Part shown: positions 24,988 to 32,907 of the stretch, one piece after another | Numbering within the stretch: position 1 is the first letter of the stretch | Layout of the letters: every line of letters starts with the position of its first letter | Assembly (NCBI RefSeq): GCF_024701975.1 | Contig: NZ_JANLNM010000006.1 | Location: forward strand, 1 to 64,000 | DNA length: 64,000 nucleotides | Reading direction: 5' to 3' | Source: Variovorax sp. ZS18.2.2 | Lineage (GTDB): Bacteria > Pseudomonadota > Gammaproteobacteria > Burkholderiales > Burkholderiaceae_C | Position numbers and translations under genes: made by a program | Notes under the pieces: model-generated | Database searches by the model: none | The model's input: only the letters and a program-made list of their open reading frames with translations | Told to the model about the DNA's origin: nothing

Positions 24988-25497
24988 GTGACCACTCCCC
25001 GCCGGGCCCAGCCGCCCACCTTTTCGACCGACGAGTTCCGGGATGCGCTCGGCATGTTTGCCACGGGCGTGACCATCGTCACCGCATGCGCAGCCGATGG
25101 CACGCTGGTCGGCCTCACGGCCAATTCCTTCAATTCGGTGTCGCTCGCGCCGCCGCTGGTGCTGTGGAGCCTGGCCCGCGCGGCGGGCTCGATGCCCGCG
25201 CTGAGCACCGGCTCGCACTACGCCATCAACATCCTGGCCGCGAACCAGAAGCCGCTGGCCGAGCGCTTCGCCACCAAGAACATCGACCGCTGGGCCGACG
25301 TGGAATTCACCCGGGGCATCGGCGGCGCGCCGGTGCTGGTCGGCGCGGCAGCGAGCTTCGAGTGCTTCAACCGCAGCCGCTACGACGAGGGCGACCACGT
25401 GATCTTCGTCGGCGAGGTCGAGCGCTGCACCCACAACGCAGGCGCCTCGCCGCTCCTGTTCCACGGCGGGCGTTTCTACACGGAACATCCCTTGTGA
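24988..25497 (+). CDS. Flavin reductase-like, FMN-binding protein
   Basis: A 169-residue flavin reductase of the HpaC type. The conserved MFATGVTIVTA and ANSFNSVSLAPPLVLW segments bind FMN, and HYAINILA and FHGGRF are typical later blocks. Such proteins supply reduced flavin to two-component monooxygenases. None is next to it, so the partner is elsewhere. The start is GTG at 24988, chosen for normal length. Its stop overlaps the next start by one base (TGATG). Confidence 0.9.
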   Translation: MTTPRRAQPPTFSTDEFRDALGMFATGVTIVTACAADGTLVGLTANSFNSVSLAPPLVLWSLARAAGSMPALSTGSHYAINILAANQKPLAERFATKNIDRWADVEFTRGIGGAPVLVGAAASFECFNRSRYDEGDHVIFVGEVERCTHNAGASPLLFHGGRFYTEHPL

Positions 25498-26006
25498 TGC
25501 GCGCCGCTGCGCTCATGCCCGTCCTGCTGCTGGCCGCGCAGACCGCGATGGCGCAGCAGCAAACGCCGGACGCAGCGGGAGCGCTCAAGCAGAACTGGTT
25601 CGACGACCCGTTCTTCCAGGTGTCCACGGGCCTTGCAGCCTGCGCCACGCCCGAAGGCCCTTTCTATACCGCCGAAGAGCGGCGCATCCAGATCCACTCG
25701 CGCCTGGAGCGCGGCACCAGCTGCTGGCTCGCCGGCAAGTGCACCGACAGCAACGCCTACCGCTACGACAAGCCCCTCGCGCCCAAGGTGCGCGCCGCCC
25801 TGCTGGCCGTGCCGGGCGTGCGCAGCGGCAGCGTGTGGGTGACGGTCCAGCGTCGCTGGGTCTACCTGCAGGGCTGCGTGCCGACGCCCGCACTGGCCAA
25901 GCGGCTCGAACGCGCCGCGCGCGCGGTGCCCGATGTGGAGGCCGTGGTGCCCGACCTGATGATCGGCACGCGGGGCAAGCCGCCCTATCCGGTGGCCAGC
26001 CGATGA
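25497..26006 (+). CDS. Exported BON-domain protein
   Basis: A 169-residue protein with a Sec signal peptide (residues 1-19, ending AMAQ). It has a middle region with four cysteines (residues 43-84) and a C-terminal segment of about 70 residues (VRAALLAVPGVRSGSVWVTV...VEAVVPDLMI) resembling a BON domain, a fold often found at the cell envelope. Its start overlaps the flavin reductase stop, so they are co-transcribed. No enzymatic motif is present. Its four cysteines could form two disulfides. Confidence 0.78.
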   Translation: MRAAALMPVLLLAAQTAMAQQQTPDAAGALKQNWFDDPFFQVSTGLAACATPEGPFYTAEERRIQIHSRLERGTSCWLAGKCTDSNAYRYDKPLAPKVRAALLAVPGVRSGSVWVTVQRRWVYLQGCVPTPALAKRLERAARAVPDVEAVVPDLMIGTRGKPPYPVASR

Positions 26007-26055
26007 ACGAATGACGCGAACGACGCAAACAACGACAACAACGACAACGAGACGA

Positions 26056-26964
26056 ATGATCCAGCGCAAGACCCACCTCGACTCCCTCGCCATCGGCCTT
26101 CTCATCGCGTGCTGCGCGTTCTGGGGGCTGCAGCAGATCCTCATCAAGACCACCGTGGCCGAGGTGCCGCCGCTCTGGCAGGCCTCGATCCGCATGGTGG
26201 GCACCGTCGTGCTGCTGTGGCTGTGGTGCGTGTGGCGCCGCGTGCCGCTGTTCGACCGCGACGGCACGCTGTGGCCCGGCCTGCTCGCGGGCCTGCTGTT
26301 CGCGGGCGAGTTCGCCTGCATCTACCTCGGCCTGCAGCACACCAGCGCCTCGCGGCTCACGGTGTTCCTGTACACCGCGCCGTTCTGGGTTTCGCTGCTG
26401 CTGCCGCGCTGGGTGCCGGCGGAGCGCCTGCGCGGCTTTCAATGGTTGGGGCTCTTCATCGCGTTCTCGGGCGTGGTGCTCGCGTTCAGCGAAGGCTTCA
26501 GCCACATGAGCTCGTCGCAGCTGATCGGCGATGCGATGGGTCTCGCGGCCGGCATGCTCTGGGGCCTGACCACGCTGACGCTGCGCACCACCAAGCTCGC
26601 CACCGCGAGCGCCGAGAAGACGCTGTTCTATCAAGTGGCGGTGACCGCGACCGTGTCTCCCGTGCTGTCGCTCGCGCTCGGCGAGACCTGGAGTTTTTCG
26701 TACTCGACCTGGGCCTGGACCTCGATCGGGCTGCAGACGGTGATCGGCGCGTTCGCGAGCTACCTCACCTGGATGTGGCTGCTGCGGCATTACCCGGCGA
26801 CGCAGATGTCTTCCTTCACCTTTCTCACGCCGCTGTTCGCGCTGATCTTCGGCGTGGTGCTGCTGAGCGAGCCGCTGACGCTGCAGCTGATGGTGGCGCT
26901 CGTGGGCGTCGGCCTCGGCATCGTGCTGGTGAACCGGCGTCCCGCGGTGCAACGCACCGCATGA
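26056..26964 (+). CDS. EamA/DMT-family transporter
   Basis: A 302-residue permease with ten hydrophobic helices in two EamA repeats, from the drug/metabolite transporter superfamily. The ATG at 26056 is preferred. An ATG at 26011 would add a 15-residue leader of mainly threonine, encoded by a simple repeat of AACGAC units (26018-26050). It follows the BON gene by 49 bases and precedes the glutaminase by 18, so the group may be one operon. Such proteins mostly export amino acids or other metabolites. Confidence 0.9.
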   Translation: MIQRKTHLDSLAIGLLIACCAFWGLQQILIKTTVAEVPPLWQASIRMVGTVVLLWLWCVWRRVPLFDRDGTLWPGLLAGLLFAGEFACIYLGLQHTSASRLTVFLYTAPFWVSLLLPRWVPAERLRGFQWLGLFIAFSGVVLAFSEGFSHMSSSQLIGDAMGLAAGMLWGLTTLTLRTTKLATASAEKTLFYQVAVTATVSPVLSLALGETWSFSYSTWAWTSIGLQTVIGAFASYLTWMWLLRHYPATQMSSFTFLTPLFALIFGVVLLSEPLTLQLMVALVGVGLGIVLVNRRPAVQRTA

Positions 26965-26982
26965 GATGAAACGAGTGCGGCC

Positions 26983-27915
26983 ATGATGAACTTCCAGCAC
27001 GTCCTCGACGACATCGTTGCCACCCTGCGCCCGAAGCTCGGCCAGGAGGGCACCGTGGCCAGCTACATCCCCGCGCTCGCGCGCGTCGATGCGCGGCAGT
27101 TCGGCATTGCGCTGCGCACCTGCGATGGCGAAGAAGCCTTCGCGGGCGATGGCGAAGTGCCGTTCTCGATCCAGAGCGTCTCCAAGCTCTTCACGCTGAC
27201 GCTCGCGATGCAGCGCATGGGCGATACGCTCTGGGAGCGCATCGGGCGCGAGCCCTCGGGCAATCCGTTCAATTCGCTCGTGCAGCTGGAGAACGAACAA
27301 GGCAAGCCGCGCAACCCCTTCATCAATGCGGGCGCGATCGCGGTGGCCGACCGGCTGGTGAGCCAGGCGGCCGCCAATGGCGGCAGCGCAAAGGCCGACA
27401 TCCTCTCGCTGATGAGCGGTTTGTGCGGAGAGCCGATTGCGTTCGACGAGGAAGTGGCGAAGTCCGAGGCCGACACGGGCTTTCGCAACGTGGCGCTCGC
27501 GAACTTCATGAAGAGCTTCGGCAAGATCGACAACGACGTCGGCACGGTGCTCGACACCTACTTCCACCAGTGCTCGCTGCGCATGAGCTGCCGCCAGCTC
27601 GCCCGTGCCGCAGCGTTCCTCTGCCGCGATGGCGCGCATCCGATCGATGGCGAGCCCGAGATCACCGGCGAGCGGCAGACGCGGCGCATCAACGCGCTGA
27701 TGCTGACCTGCGGCACCTACGACGCGGCGGGCGACGTGGCATTCTCCATCGGGCTGCCGTGCAAGAGCGGCGTGGGCGGCGGCATCGTGGCGGTCGTTCC
27801 CGACAAGCTCACGCTCAGCGTCTGGTCGCCGGCGCTGGACGCCACGGGCAACTCGCTGCTGGGCATGAAGGCGCTGGAGCTGTTCGTGACGCGCACGGGG
27901 CTCTCGGTCTTTTGA
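26983..27915 (+). CDS. glsA: Glutaminase, GlsA/YbaS family
   Basis: A 310-residue serine-dependent glutaminase. The catalytic Ser65-x-x-Lys68 is in SIQSVSK, with the family blocks NPFNSLVQLE, NPFINAGAI and PCKSGVGGGI. It hydrolyses glutamine to glutamate and ammonia in the cytosol. Length is normal (about 308). It is 18 bases downstream of the EamA transporter. Its TGA stop abuts the TCA of the convergent NmrA-like gene, forming the palindrome TGATCA. Confidence 0.95.
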   Translation: MMNFQHVLDDIVATLRPKLGQEGTVASYIPALARVDARQFGIALRTCDGEEAFAGDGEVPFSIQSVSKLFTLTLAMQRMGDTLWERIGREPSGNPFNSLVQLENEQGKPRNPFINAGAIAVADRLVSQAAANGGSAKADILSLMSGLCGEPIAFDEEVAKSEADTGFRNVALANFMKSFGKIDNDVGTVLDTYFHQCSLRMSCRQLARAAAFLCRDGAHPIDGEPEITGERQTRRINALMLTCGTYDAAGDVAFSIGLPCKSGVGGGIVAVVPDKLTLSVWSPALDATGNSLLGMKALELFVTRTGLSVF

Positions 27916-28911
27916 TCAGGCGGCTGCGGGCGCCAACGCGGTGCCCAGGCAGCCCATGCCTTCCAACGACGCCTCGACCGCTTCTTCCAGCGGCGTGTGC
28001 GGCTCGTGCCCGAGGACGGCCACCAGCTTCGCGTTGTCCATCAGCACCGGCGTCTGCCACAGGTAGCGCATCTCGCGCATTTCGCGCAAGGTGGTGACGA
28101 AGGGTGAGGCCAGCGTCAGCAGCCACCACGGAAAGGCGGTCACGCGCGGTGTCGCGCCCGTGCGGCGCGCCACCACGTTGCGGATGGCATTGCTCATTTG
28201 CGTGCCGTCGCTGTCGCGATGTCCGGCCATGTGGAAGCGCGCAAAAGGTTCGAGCCTGTCGCGCCGCGCCAGCAACGCGACCATGGTGCGGGCGACGTCC
28301 GGCAGGTAGGACCACTGGTGCGCCGTGCGCGCACTGCCTGGATAGCTCACGGCCTTGACCGGCAGGCCCGCCTTCACCAGCCCCTGCGAGAACCAGTTGT
28401 TGCCGGCCTTCGGACCGAAGAAGTCGCCGGCACGCACGATCAGCACACGGGCGCCGTTGCGGCTGGCGGCTTCGAGACGCCGTTCCAGCTCGACCCGGAT
28501 GGCGCCCTTGCGAGTCACCGGGCGCTGCGGTGCGTCTTCGGCCATCGGTTGGGAGAAGGCGTCGGGACCGTAGTTGTAGACCGTGCCGGGCAGCACGATG
28601 GTCGCACCTTCGGCCTTTGCGGCAGCGATGGTGTTGTCCAGCATCGGCAGCACCAGCTGCGCCCAATTACGGTAGCCGGGCGGGTTGACCGCATGCACGA
28701 TGACCGAACAACCCTTCGCGGCTTCCATGACGGCCTGCCGGTCCATCGCGTCGCCGCGGAGCCAGGTGATGCCGTCTTCTCGCGTCATCGGCTGCGCCAT
28801 GCCGCGCTTGAGCGCCCGCACCGTCCACGCCGCCTGGCGCAGTTGTTTCGCCACCTCGCCGCCGACGCCGCCCGTCGCGCCGAGAACCAGAACCGTGTTG
28901 TCGTGTGCCAT
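27916..28911 (-). CDS. NmrA-like NAD(P)-binding Rossmann protein
   Basis: A 331-residue atypical SDR/epimerase-like protein. It has the nucleotide-binding motif VLGATGGVGGEVAKQL at residues 8-23 and no obvious YxxxK pair in the usual place, as in NmrA-type proteins that sense or reduce NAD(P)-linked substrates. It is divergent from the LysR gene at 29007 across a 95-bp gap with a TTCCA-T-TGGAA dyad, so it is a likely target of that regulator. Confidence 0.87.
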   Translation of the reverse strand: MAHDNTVLVLGATGGVGGEVAKQLRQAAWTVRALKRGMAQPMTREDGITWLRGDAMDRQAVMEAAKGCSVIVHAVNPPGYRNWAQLVLPMLDNTIAAAKAEGATIVLPGTVYNYGPDAFSQPMAEDAPQRPVTRKGAIRVELERRLEAASRNGARVLIVRAGDFFGPKAGNNWFSQGLVKAGLPVKAVSYPGSARTAHQWSYLPDVARTMVALLARRDRLEPFARFHMAGHRDSDGTQMSNAIRNVVARRTGATPRVTAFPWWLLTLASPFVTTLREMREMRYLWQTPVLMDNAKLVAVLGHEPHTPLEEAVEASLEGMGCLGTALAPAAA

Positions 28912-28960
28912 GAAATGCTCCAGAAACGTTGTCGATGGCTGAATTCTGGGTCGATGCCTG

Positions 28961-28971
28961 TTCCATTGGAA
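28961..28971. promoter_or_regulatory. Dyad TTCCATTGGAA, candidate LysR operator
   Basis: A perfect 5-bp inverted repeat around a single T. It is nested in a wider pair TGTTC...GAACA (28959-28981), between the divergent NmrA-like gene and the LysR gene. Position suits autoregulation and control of the neighbour. Confidence 0.4.
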
Positions 28972-29006
28972 TTGCCGAACATGAGCCAGCAGCTATACAT
29001 TTGCGT

Positions 29007-29963
29007 ATGACTTCGAACATCGGCTGGGAGCTGTATCGCTCGTTCCTCGGCGTCCTGCGGGAAGGCTCTCTCTCCGGCGCGGCGCGTGCGCTGGGCATCA
29101 CACAGCCGACGGTCGGCCGCCATGTCGCCACGCTCGAAACGGCACTCGGCGTGGTGCTGTTCACGCGCTCGCAGGTAGGGCTGATGCCCACCGAGGTGGC
29201 GCTCGCATTGCAGGGCCACGCCGAGGCGATGGAGAGCACCGCGGCCTCACTGGAGCGCGCGGCCACGAGCCAGGGCGAAGGCGAAGGAGGAAAGATCCGG
29301 GGCGTCGTGCGCATCTCCGCCAGCGAGGTGATCGGCGTCGAGGTGCTGCCGCCCATCGTCGCGCGGCTGCGCGAGGTGCACCCGGCCCTGAAGGTCGAGC
29401 TGGTGCTGACCAACCGCGTGCAGGACCTGCTGCGGCGCGAAGCCGACATCGCCGTGCGCATGGTGCGCCCGAAGCAGGAACAACTGGTCGCGCGCCGCGT
29501 CGGGCAGATCGAGCTGGGCTTTCACGCGCGCAAGGACTACCTGGCCCGCCACGGCACGCCGCGCAAGCTGGAAGACCTTGCGGCACACGCCGTCATCGGC
29601 TACGACCAGCCTTCGGCGTTCGTGCGCCACGCGGGCAAGGCGCTCCCGGGCTATGGCCGCGATGCTTTCTCGCTGCGCACCGACAGCGACCTCGCGCAAC
29701 TGGCGCTGATTCGCGCCGGCGCGGGCATCGGCATCTGTCAGGCCGGCCTCGCCCGGCGCGACACCGCGCTGGTGCGCCTGATGCCGCGCGCTTTCTCGAT
29801 GAAGCTGGAGACCTGGATCACGATGCATGAAGACTTGCGCAACAGCCCGCGCTGCCGCGTCGCCTTCGATGCGCTGGTCGATGGACTGCAGGCCTACATC
29901 GATCCGCCCGTACAAGGGACAAAGGGGAAAATAGGCCGCGCACGAACACAAGCCTCCGAATGA
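29007..29963 (+). CDS. LysR-family transcriptional regulator
   Basis: A 318-residue LysR protein with HTH sequence GSLSGAARALGITQPTVGRH at residues 18-37 and an effector domain of the AphB/CrgA-like group. Residues 80-95 contain a glutamate/glycine-rich linker. The start at 29007 places the wHTH correctly; an earlier in-frame ATG would add 26 residues. The stop overlaps the next gene start by four bases (ATGA), so a hypothetical protein is co-translated. The probable target is the divergent NmrA-like gene. Confidence 0.92.
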   Translation: MTSNIGWELYRSFLGVLREGSLSGAARALGITQPTVGRHVATLETALGVVLFTRSQVGLMPTEVALALQGHAEAMESTAASLERAATSQGEGEGGKIRGVVRISASEVIGVEVLPPIVARLREVHPALKVELVLTNRVQDLLRREADIAVRMVRPKQEQLVARRVGQIELGFHARKDYLARHGTPRKLEDLAAHAVIGYDQPSAFVRHAGKALPGYGRDAFSLRTDSDLAQLALIRAGAGIGICQAGLARRDTALVRLMPRAFSMKLETWITMHEDLRNSPRCRVAFDALVDGLQAYIDPPVQGTKGKIGRARTQASE

Positions 29964-30451
29964 CCGAACCGACCGACACAGACAACCTCCCCCTCCAGGA
30001 ACCTCGCCTCTGGCGTGACGACCTCTGGACCGCCCGCGTGATCAAGAACGAGGAAGACGACGGCTGGGCCGTCGAGATGACCCGCCACGGCGACCCCGAG
30101 CCCGCCCTGGTCGGCCCCTGGACCATGGGCCGCGACAAGAAGAACCCGAAACCGCTCGATGGCCCCGCCTTCTCCACGCTGGTGAAGACCGCCGCCGAAG
30201 TGATCCGCCGCCACGAGCAGCAGCTGCACGCCACGCTCAACAAGAGCGTGACCGTGACGGCGCGCGACGGGCGGCGCATTCGCGTGGCGCTGGCCATCGT
30301 GCCCGACGAGGACAACCCCTCGGCCACGCTGAGCGCACACGACGACGAAGACGACAGCGAGCTGGCGAGCGTGAATGTCTCGCCGGCCTTCAAGCTCACC
30401 TCGGGCAGCGCCACCAGCTGGATCGAAGCCGACTTCGCCCGCCCGCGCTGA
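29960..30451 (+). CDS. Conserved-looking hypothetical protein
   Basis: A 163-residue soluble, acidic protein. An opening basic/tryptophan segment ([24 protein letters not shown]) is followed by a helical centre ([23 protein letters not shown]) and a beta-rich C-terminus with an aspartate/glutamate cluster (HDDEDDSE). There is no signal peptide, membrane segment or catalytic motif. It is coupled to the LysR gene through ATGA. A terminator candidate stands 110 bases downstream. The codon use is normal for the window, so it is a real gene of unknown function. Confidence 0.8.
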   Translation: MTEPTDTDNLPLQEPRLWRDDLWTARVIKNEEDDGWAVEMTRHGDPEPALVGPWTMGRDKKNPKPLDGPAFSTLVKTAAEVIRRHEQQLHATLNKSVTVTARDGRRIRVALAIVPDEDNPSATLSAHDDEDDSELASVNVSPAFKLTSGSATSWIEADFARPR

Positions 30452-30560
30452 GCGCCCGCCCGCCGCAGCCCGCAATCAGCGAAATGACGTATGGGCAGCC
30501 CGCGGTGAGTTGAGAACAATCGGCTCCGACGACGCGAAATCGTTGCCAGACAAGACAAGC

Positions 30561-30600
30561 AGGCCCGAACCGGTTGAACACCGGCCGGGCCTTTTTGTTT
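30561..30600 (+). terminator. Intrinsic terminator / possible amiE leader attenuator
   Basis: AGGCCCG (30561-30567) pairs with CGGGCCT (30586-30592), with an inner CCGG/CCGG stem, followed by TTTTTGTTTT. It is only about 36 bases upstream of the amiE start. A second hairpin, CGACGA/TCGTTG, lies at 30527-30545. Either it ends the 29960-30451 transcript, or, as in the Pseudomonas amidase leader, it attenuates amiE until an antiterminator acts. Confidence 0.75.
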
Positions 30601-30635
30601 TCTCAACCATCCATCAGGATTTCAGGAGCAGCGTC

Positions 30636-31673
30636 ATGCGACATGGTGATATTTCGAGCAGCAGCGATTGCGTGGGCGTCGCGGTCGTCAACTACAAGAT
30701 GCCCCGCCTTCACACCAAGGCCGAGGTGCTGGACAACGCCCGCAAGATCGGCGAGATGCTGGTCGGCATGAAGCGCGGCCTGCCGGGCATGGACCTGGTG
30801 ATCTTTCCCGAGTACTCCACGCACGGGATCATGTACGACGCCAAGGAGATGTACGACACCGCCGCCACGGTGCCCGGCGAGGAGACCGCGATCTTCGCGG
30901 ACGCCTGCCGCCGCGCCAACGTGTGGGGCGTGTTCTCGCTCACCGGCGAGCGCCACGAGCAGCACCCGGACAAGGCGCCCTACAACACGCTGATCCTCAT
31001 GAACAACGAGGGCGAGATCGTCCAGAAGTACCGCAAGATCATGCCGTGGGTGCCCATCGAGGGCTGGTATCCGGGCGACCGCACCTACGTGAGCGACGGC
31101 CCCAAGGGCATGAAGATCAGCCTGATCGTCTGCGACGACGGCAACTACCCCGAGATCTGGCGCGACTGCACGATGCGCGGCGCCGAACTCGTCATCCGCT
31201 GCCAGGGCTACATGTACCCGGCCAAGGAGCAGCAGATCCTGGTGTCCAAGGCGATGGCCTTCATGAACAACACCTACGTGGCGGTGGCCAATGCGGCGGG
31301 CTTCGACGGCGTGTACTCGTACTTCGGCCACTCCGCAATCATCGGCTTCGACGGACGCACGCTGGGCGAATGCGGCGAGGAGGAGATGGGCATCAACTAC
31401 GCCGAACTCTCGATGGGCCTGATCCGCGATGCGCGCAAGAATGGCCAGTCGCAGAACCACCTCTTCAAGCTCATGCACCGCGGCTACACCGGCGTCATCA
31501 ATTCGGGCGATGGCGACAAGGGCGTGGCGGCCTGCCCCTTCGACTTCTACACGCAGTGGATCAATGACCCCGAAGGCGCGCGCGAAAAAGTGGAGTCGTT
31601 CACGCGCCGCACGATCGGCACGGCCGAGTGTCCGATCGAGGGACTTCCGAATGAAGCTGGCAATCAGAGCTGA
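30636..31673 (+). CDS. amiE: Aliphatic amidase
   Basis: A 345-residue nitrilase-superfamily amidase. The catalytic triad falls at the same numbers as in the Pseudomonas aeruginosa enzyme: Glu59 in IFPEYS, Lys134 in YRKIMPW and Cys166 in [11 protein letters not shown]. It hydrolyses short-chain aliphatic amides such as acetamide to the acid and ammonia in the cytosol. AGGAG precedes the ATG. No amiB, amiC, amiR or amiS gene follows. Instead a convergent LysR gene overlaps its last 10 bases. The intrinsic terminator just upstream may make expression conditional. Confidence 0.96.
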   Translation: MRHGDISSSSDCVGVAVVNYKMPRLHTKAEVLDNARKIGEMLVGMKRGLPGMDLVIFPEYSTHGIMYDAKEMYDTAATVPGEETAIFADACRRANVWGVFSLTGERHEQHPDKAPYNTLILMNNEGEIVQKYRKIMPWVPIEGWYPGDRTYVSDGPKGMKISLIVCDDGNYPEIWRDCTMRGAELVIRCQGYMYPAKEQQILVSKAMAFMNNTYVAVANAAGFDGVYSYFGHSAIIGFDGRTLGECGEEEMGINYAELSMGLIRDARKNGQSQNHLFKLMHRGYTGVINSGDGDKGVAACPFDFYTQWINDPEGAREKVESFTRRTIGTAECPIEGLPNEAGNQS

Positions 31674-32554
31674 CGGAACGTCGTCAGCACCTTCAGCACG
31701 CTCTGCGTCGCACCGTCGAGCACGCTTCGCTGGCGGTGCGCAATGCCCAGGCGGCGCGTGAGCTTCGGCGTGATCGGCAGCACCTGCATGCGCTCGTTGA
31801 GCGCCGCATCGGTGGTCTGCTGCAACGGCAGCAGTGCCGCGCCATAGCCGGCCGCCACGAGGCTGCGGATCGCGGCGTCGTAGTTGAGTTCGATGCGCGC
31901 ACGCGGCGCGAAGCCGGCCTCGGCGAACCACTCCATCGTGAGCCGGTACATGTGGGTGGTGGCGTCGTTGAAGATCAGCGGCTGCGCCGCGAGCCACGCC
32001 GGCGTCACACGCTTCGGGGCCTTCCAGCGCTGCGGCACGAAAGCCATCATGGCCTGGTCGCGCCACGGGGTGACGACCAGGTCGCGCAGCGGCGGCTGTG
32101 GCATCGCGACCAGCCCGATGTCCAGCGTGCCCGCGGTCAGCCGCGCCATCGCCTCGGACGAGCCGAGGATGCTCACTTCCACGTCGATGCCCCCATGCAT
32201 CGTGCCCAATGCTTCGAGCACCTGCGGCAACAGGTCGACCACCACGCCGGTGGAAGTGCCGAGCCGCACGCGGCCCGTGCGGCCCTCGGTCTGGCGCTTG
32301 ACGGCGTCGATGGCCTCGTCGGTATCGCGCAGCAGCTTGCGCCCGCGCTCCACCAGCGCCGCACCGGCGGCCGTGGGCGTGACGTTGCGGCTGCCGCGCA
32401 CCACCAGCTGCGCACCGAGGCGCGATTCGAGTTCGCTGATGTGCAGGCTCACCGTGGGCTGCGCCAGGTGCAGCGCCTTGGCGGCTGCGGAGAACGTGCC
32501 CAGGTCCGCGATGGCGATGAGCGTTCGCAGTTGGTCGAGGTTGAGCTGTCGCAT
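31664..32554 (-). CDS. LysR-family transcriptional regulator
   Basis: A 296-residue LysR regulator with [24 protein letters not shown] at about residues 18-38. Its 3' end overlaps amiE by 10 bases on the opposite strand. It is divergent from a DUF1127 gene across 90 bases that hold an ATTGTG/CACAAT dyad. Divergent LysR-DUF1127 pairs are common in Burkholderiales, so the small protein is the first candidate target; amiE is the second. Confidence 0.93.
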   Translation of the reverse strand: MRQLNLDQLRTLIAIADLGTFSAAAKALHLAQPTVSLHISELESRLGAQLVVRGSRNVTPTAAGAALVERGRKLLRDTDEAIDAVKRQTEGRTGRVRLGTSTGVVVDLLPQVLEALGTMHGGIDVEVSILGSSEAMARLTAGTLDIGLVAMPQPPLRDLVVTPWRDQAMMAFVPQRWKAPKRVTPAWLAAQPLIFNDATTHMYRLTMEWFAEAGFAPRARIELNYDAAIRSLVAAGYGAALLPLQQTTDAALNERMQVLPITPKLTRRLGIAHRQRSVLDGATQSVLKVLTTFRQL

Positions 32555-32565
32555 CAGGAATGCTG

Positions 32566-32598
32566 ATTGTGTGGTTCAGGAATCTCAACTTCCACAAT
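32566..32598. promoter_or_regulatory. Inverted repeat ATTGTG-N21-CACAAT
   Basis: Perfect 6-bp arms at 32566-32571 and 32593-32598, located between the divergent LysR and DUF1127 starts. The wide spacing fits two half-sites on the same DNA face for a LysR tetramer. Confidence 0.4.
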
Positions 32599-32644
32599 AG
32601 CACGCAGCGACTGAAGATGAGTGCTCCCCACCAAGGAGCCCACC

Positions 32645-32839
32645 GTGACAGCGCCGAAGCCCTCGACCTTTCATCAACGCCTGATGCATGCCCTGCACGA
32701 CTGGCGCCGCCGCGCCGCACAGCGCCGCCGCAGCCGTGCCGACTCGCACCACCTGGCCGGCATGAGCGACCACGAGCTGCGCGACCTGGGCATCGGCCGC
32801 AGCGAAGTGCCCGAGCTGATCGACCGCCACCGGTACTGA
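32645..32839 (+). CDS. DUF1127 small basic protein
   Basis: A 64-residue arginine-rich protein. Its C-terminus LAGMSDHELRDLGIGRSEVPELI is the diagnostic DUF1127 (YjiS-like) motif. GTG at 32645 is the start, set by AAGGAG six bases upstream; an earlier in-frame GTG at 32621 would put that Shine-Dalgarno inside the gene. Short arginine-rich DUF1127 proteins have been linked in alphaproteobacteria to RNA handling and phosphate or carbon metabolism. Here the divergent LysR gene suggests control by an external signal. Confidence 0.88.
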   Translation: MTAPKPSTFHQRLMHALHDWRRRAAQRRRSRADSHHLAGMSDHELRDLGIGRSEVPELIDRHRY

Positions 32840-32907
32840 GGAAAGAAGCGAAGGAAGCGGCGTTGGCCTTCAGCCTTCGCCCCGGAATTTGAGGTTCAAT
32901 CCGGGGC

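Noticed and set aside
26011-26055. Threonine-rich N-terminal extension of the EamA transporter
   Set aside because: It comes from a simple repeat of AACGAC units. The internal ATG at 26056 gives the family's normal start.
30473-30600. ANTAR-type antitermination leader before amiE
   Set aside because: The hairpin loops do not show the conserved hexaloop pattern and no ANTAR gene is present. It is kept only as a possible attenuator.
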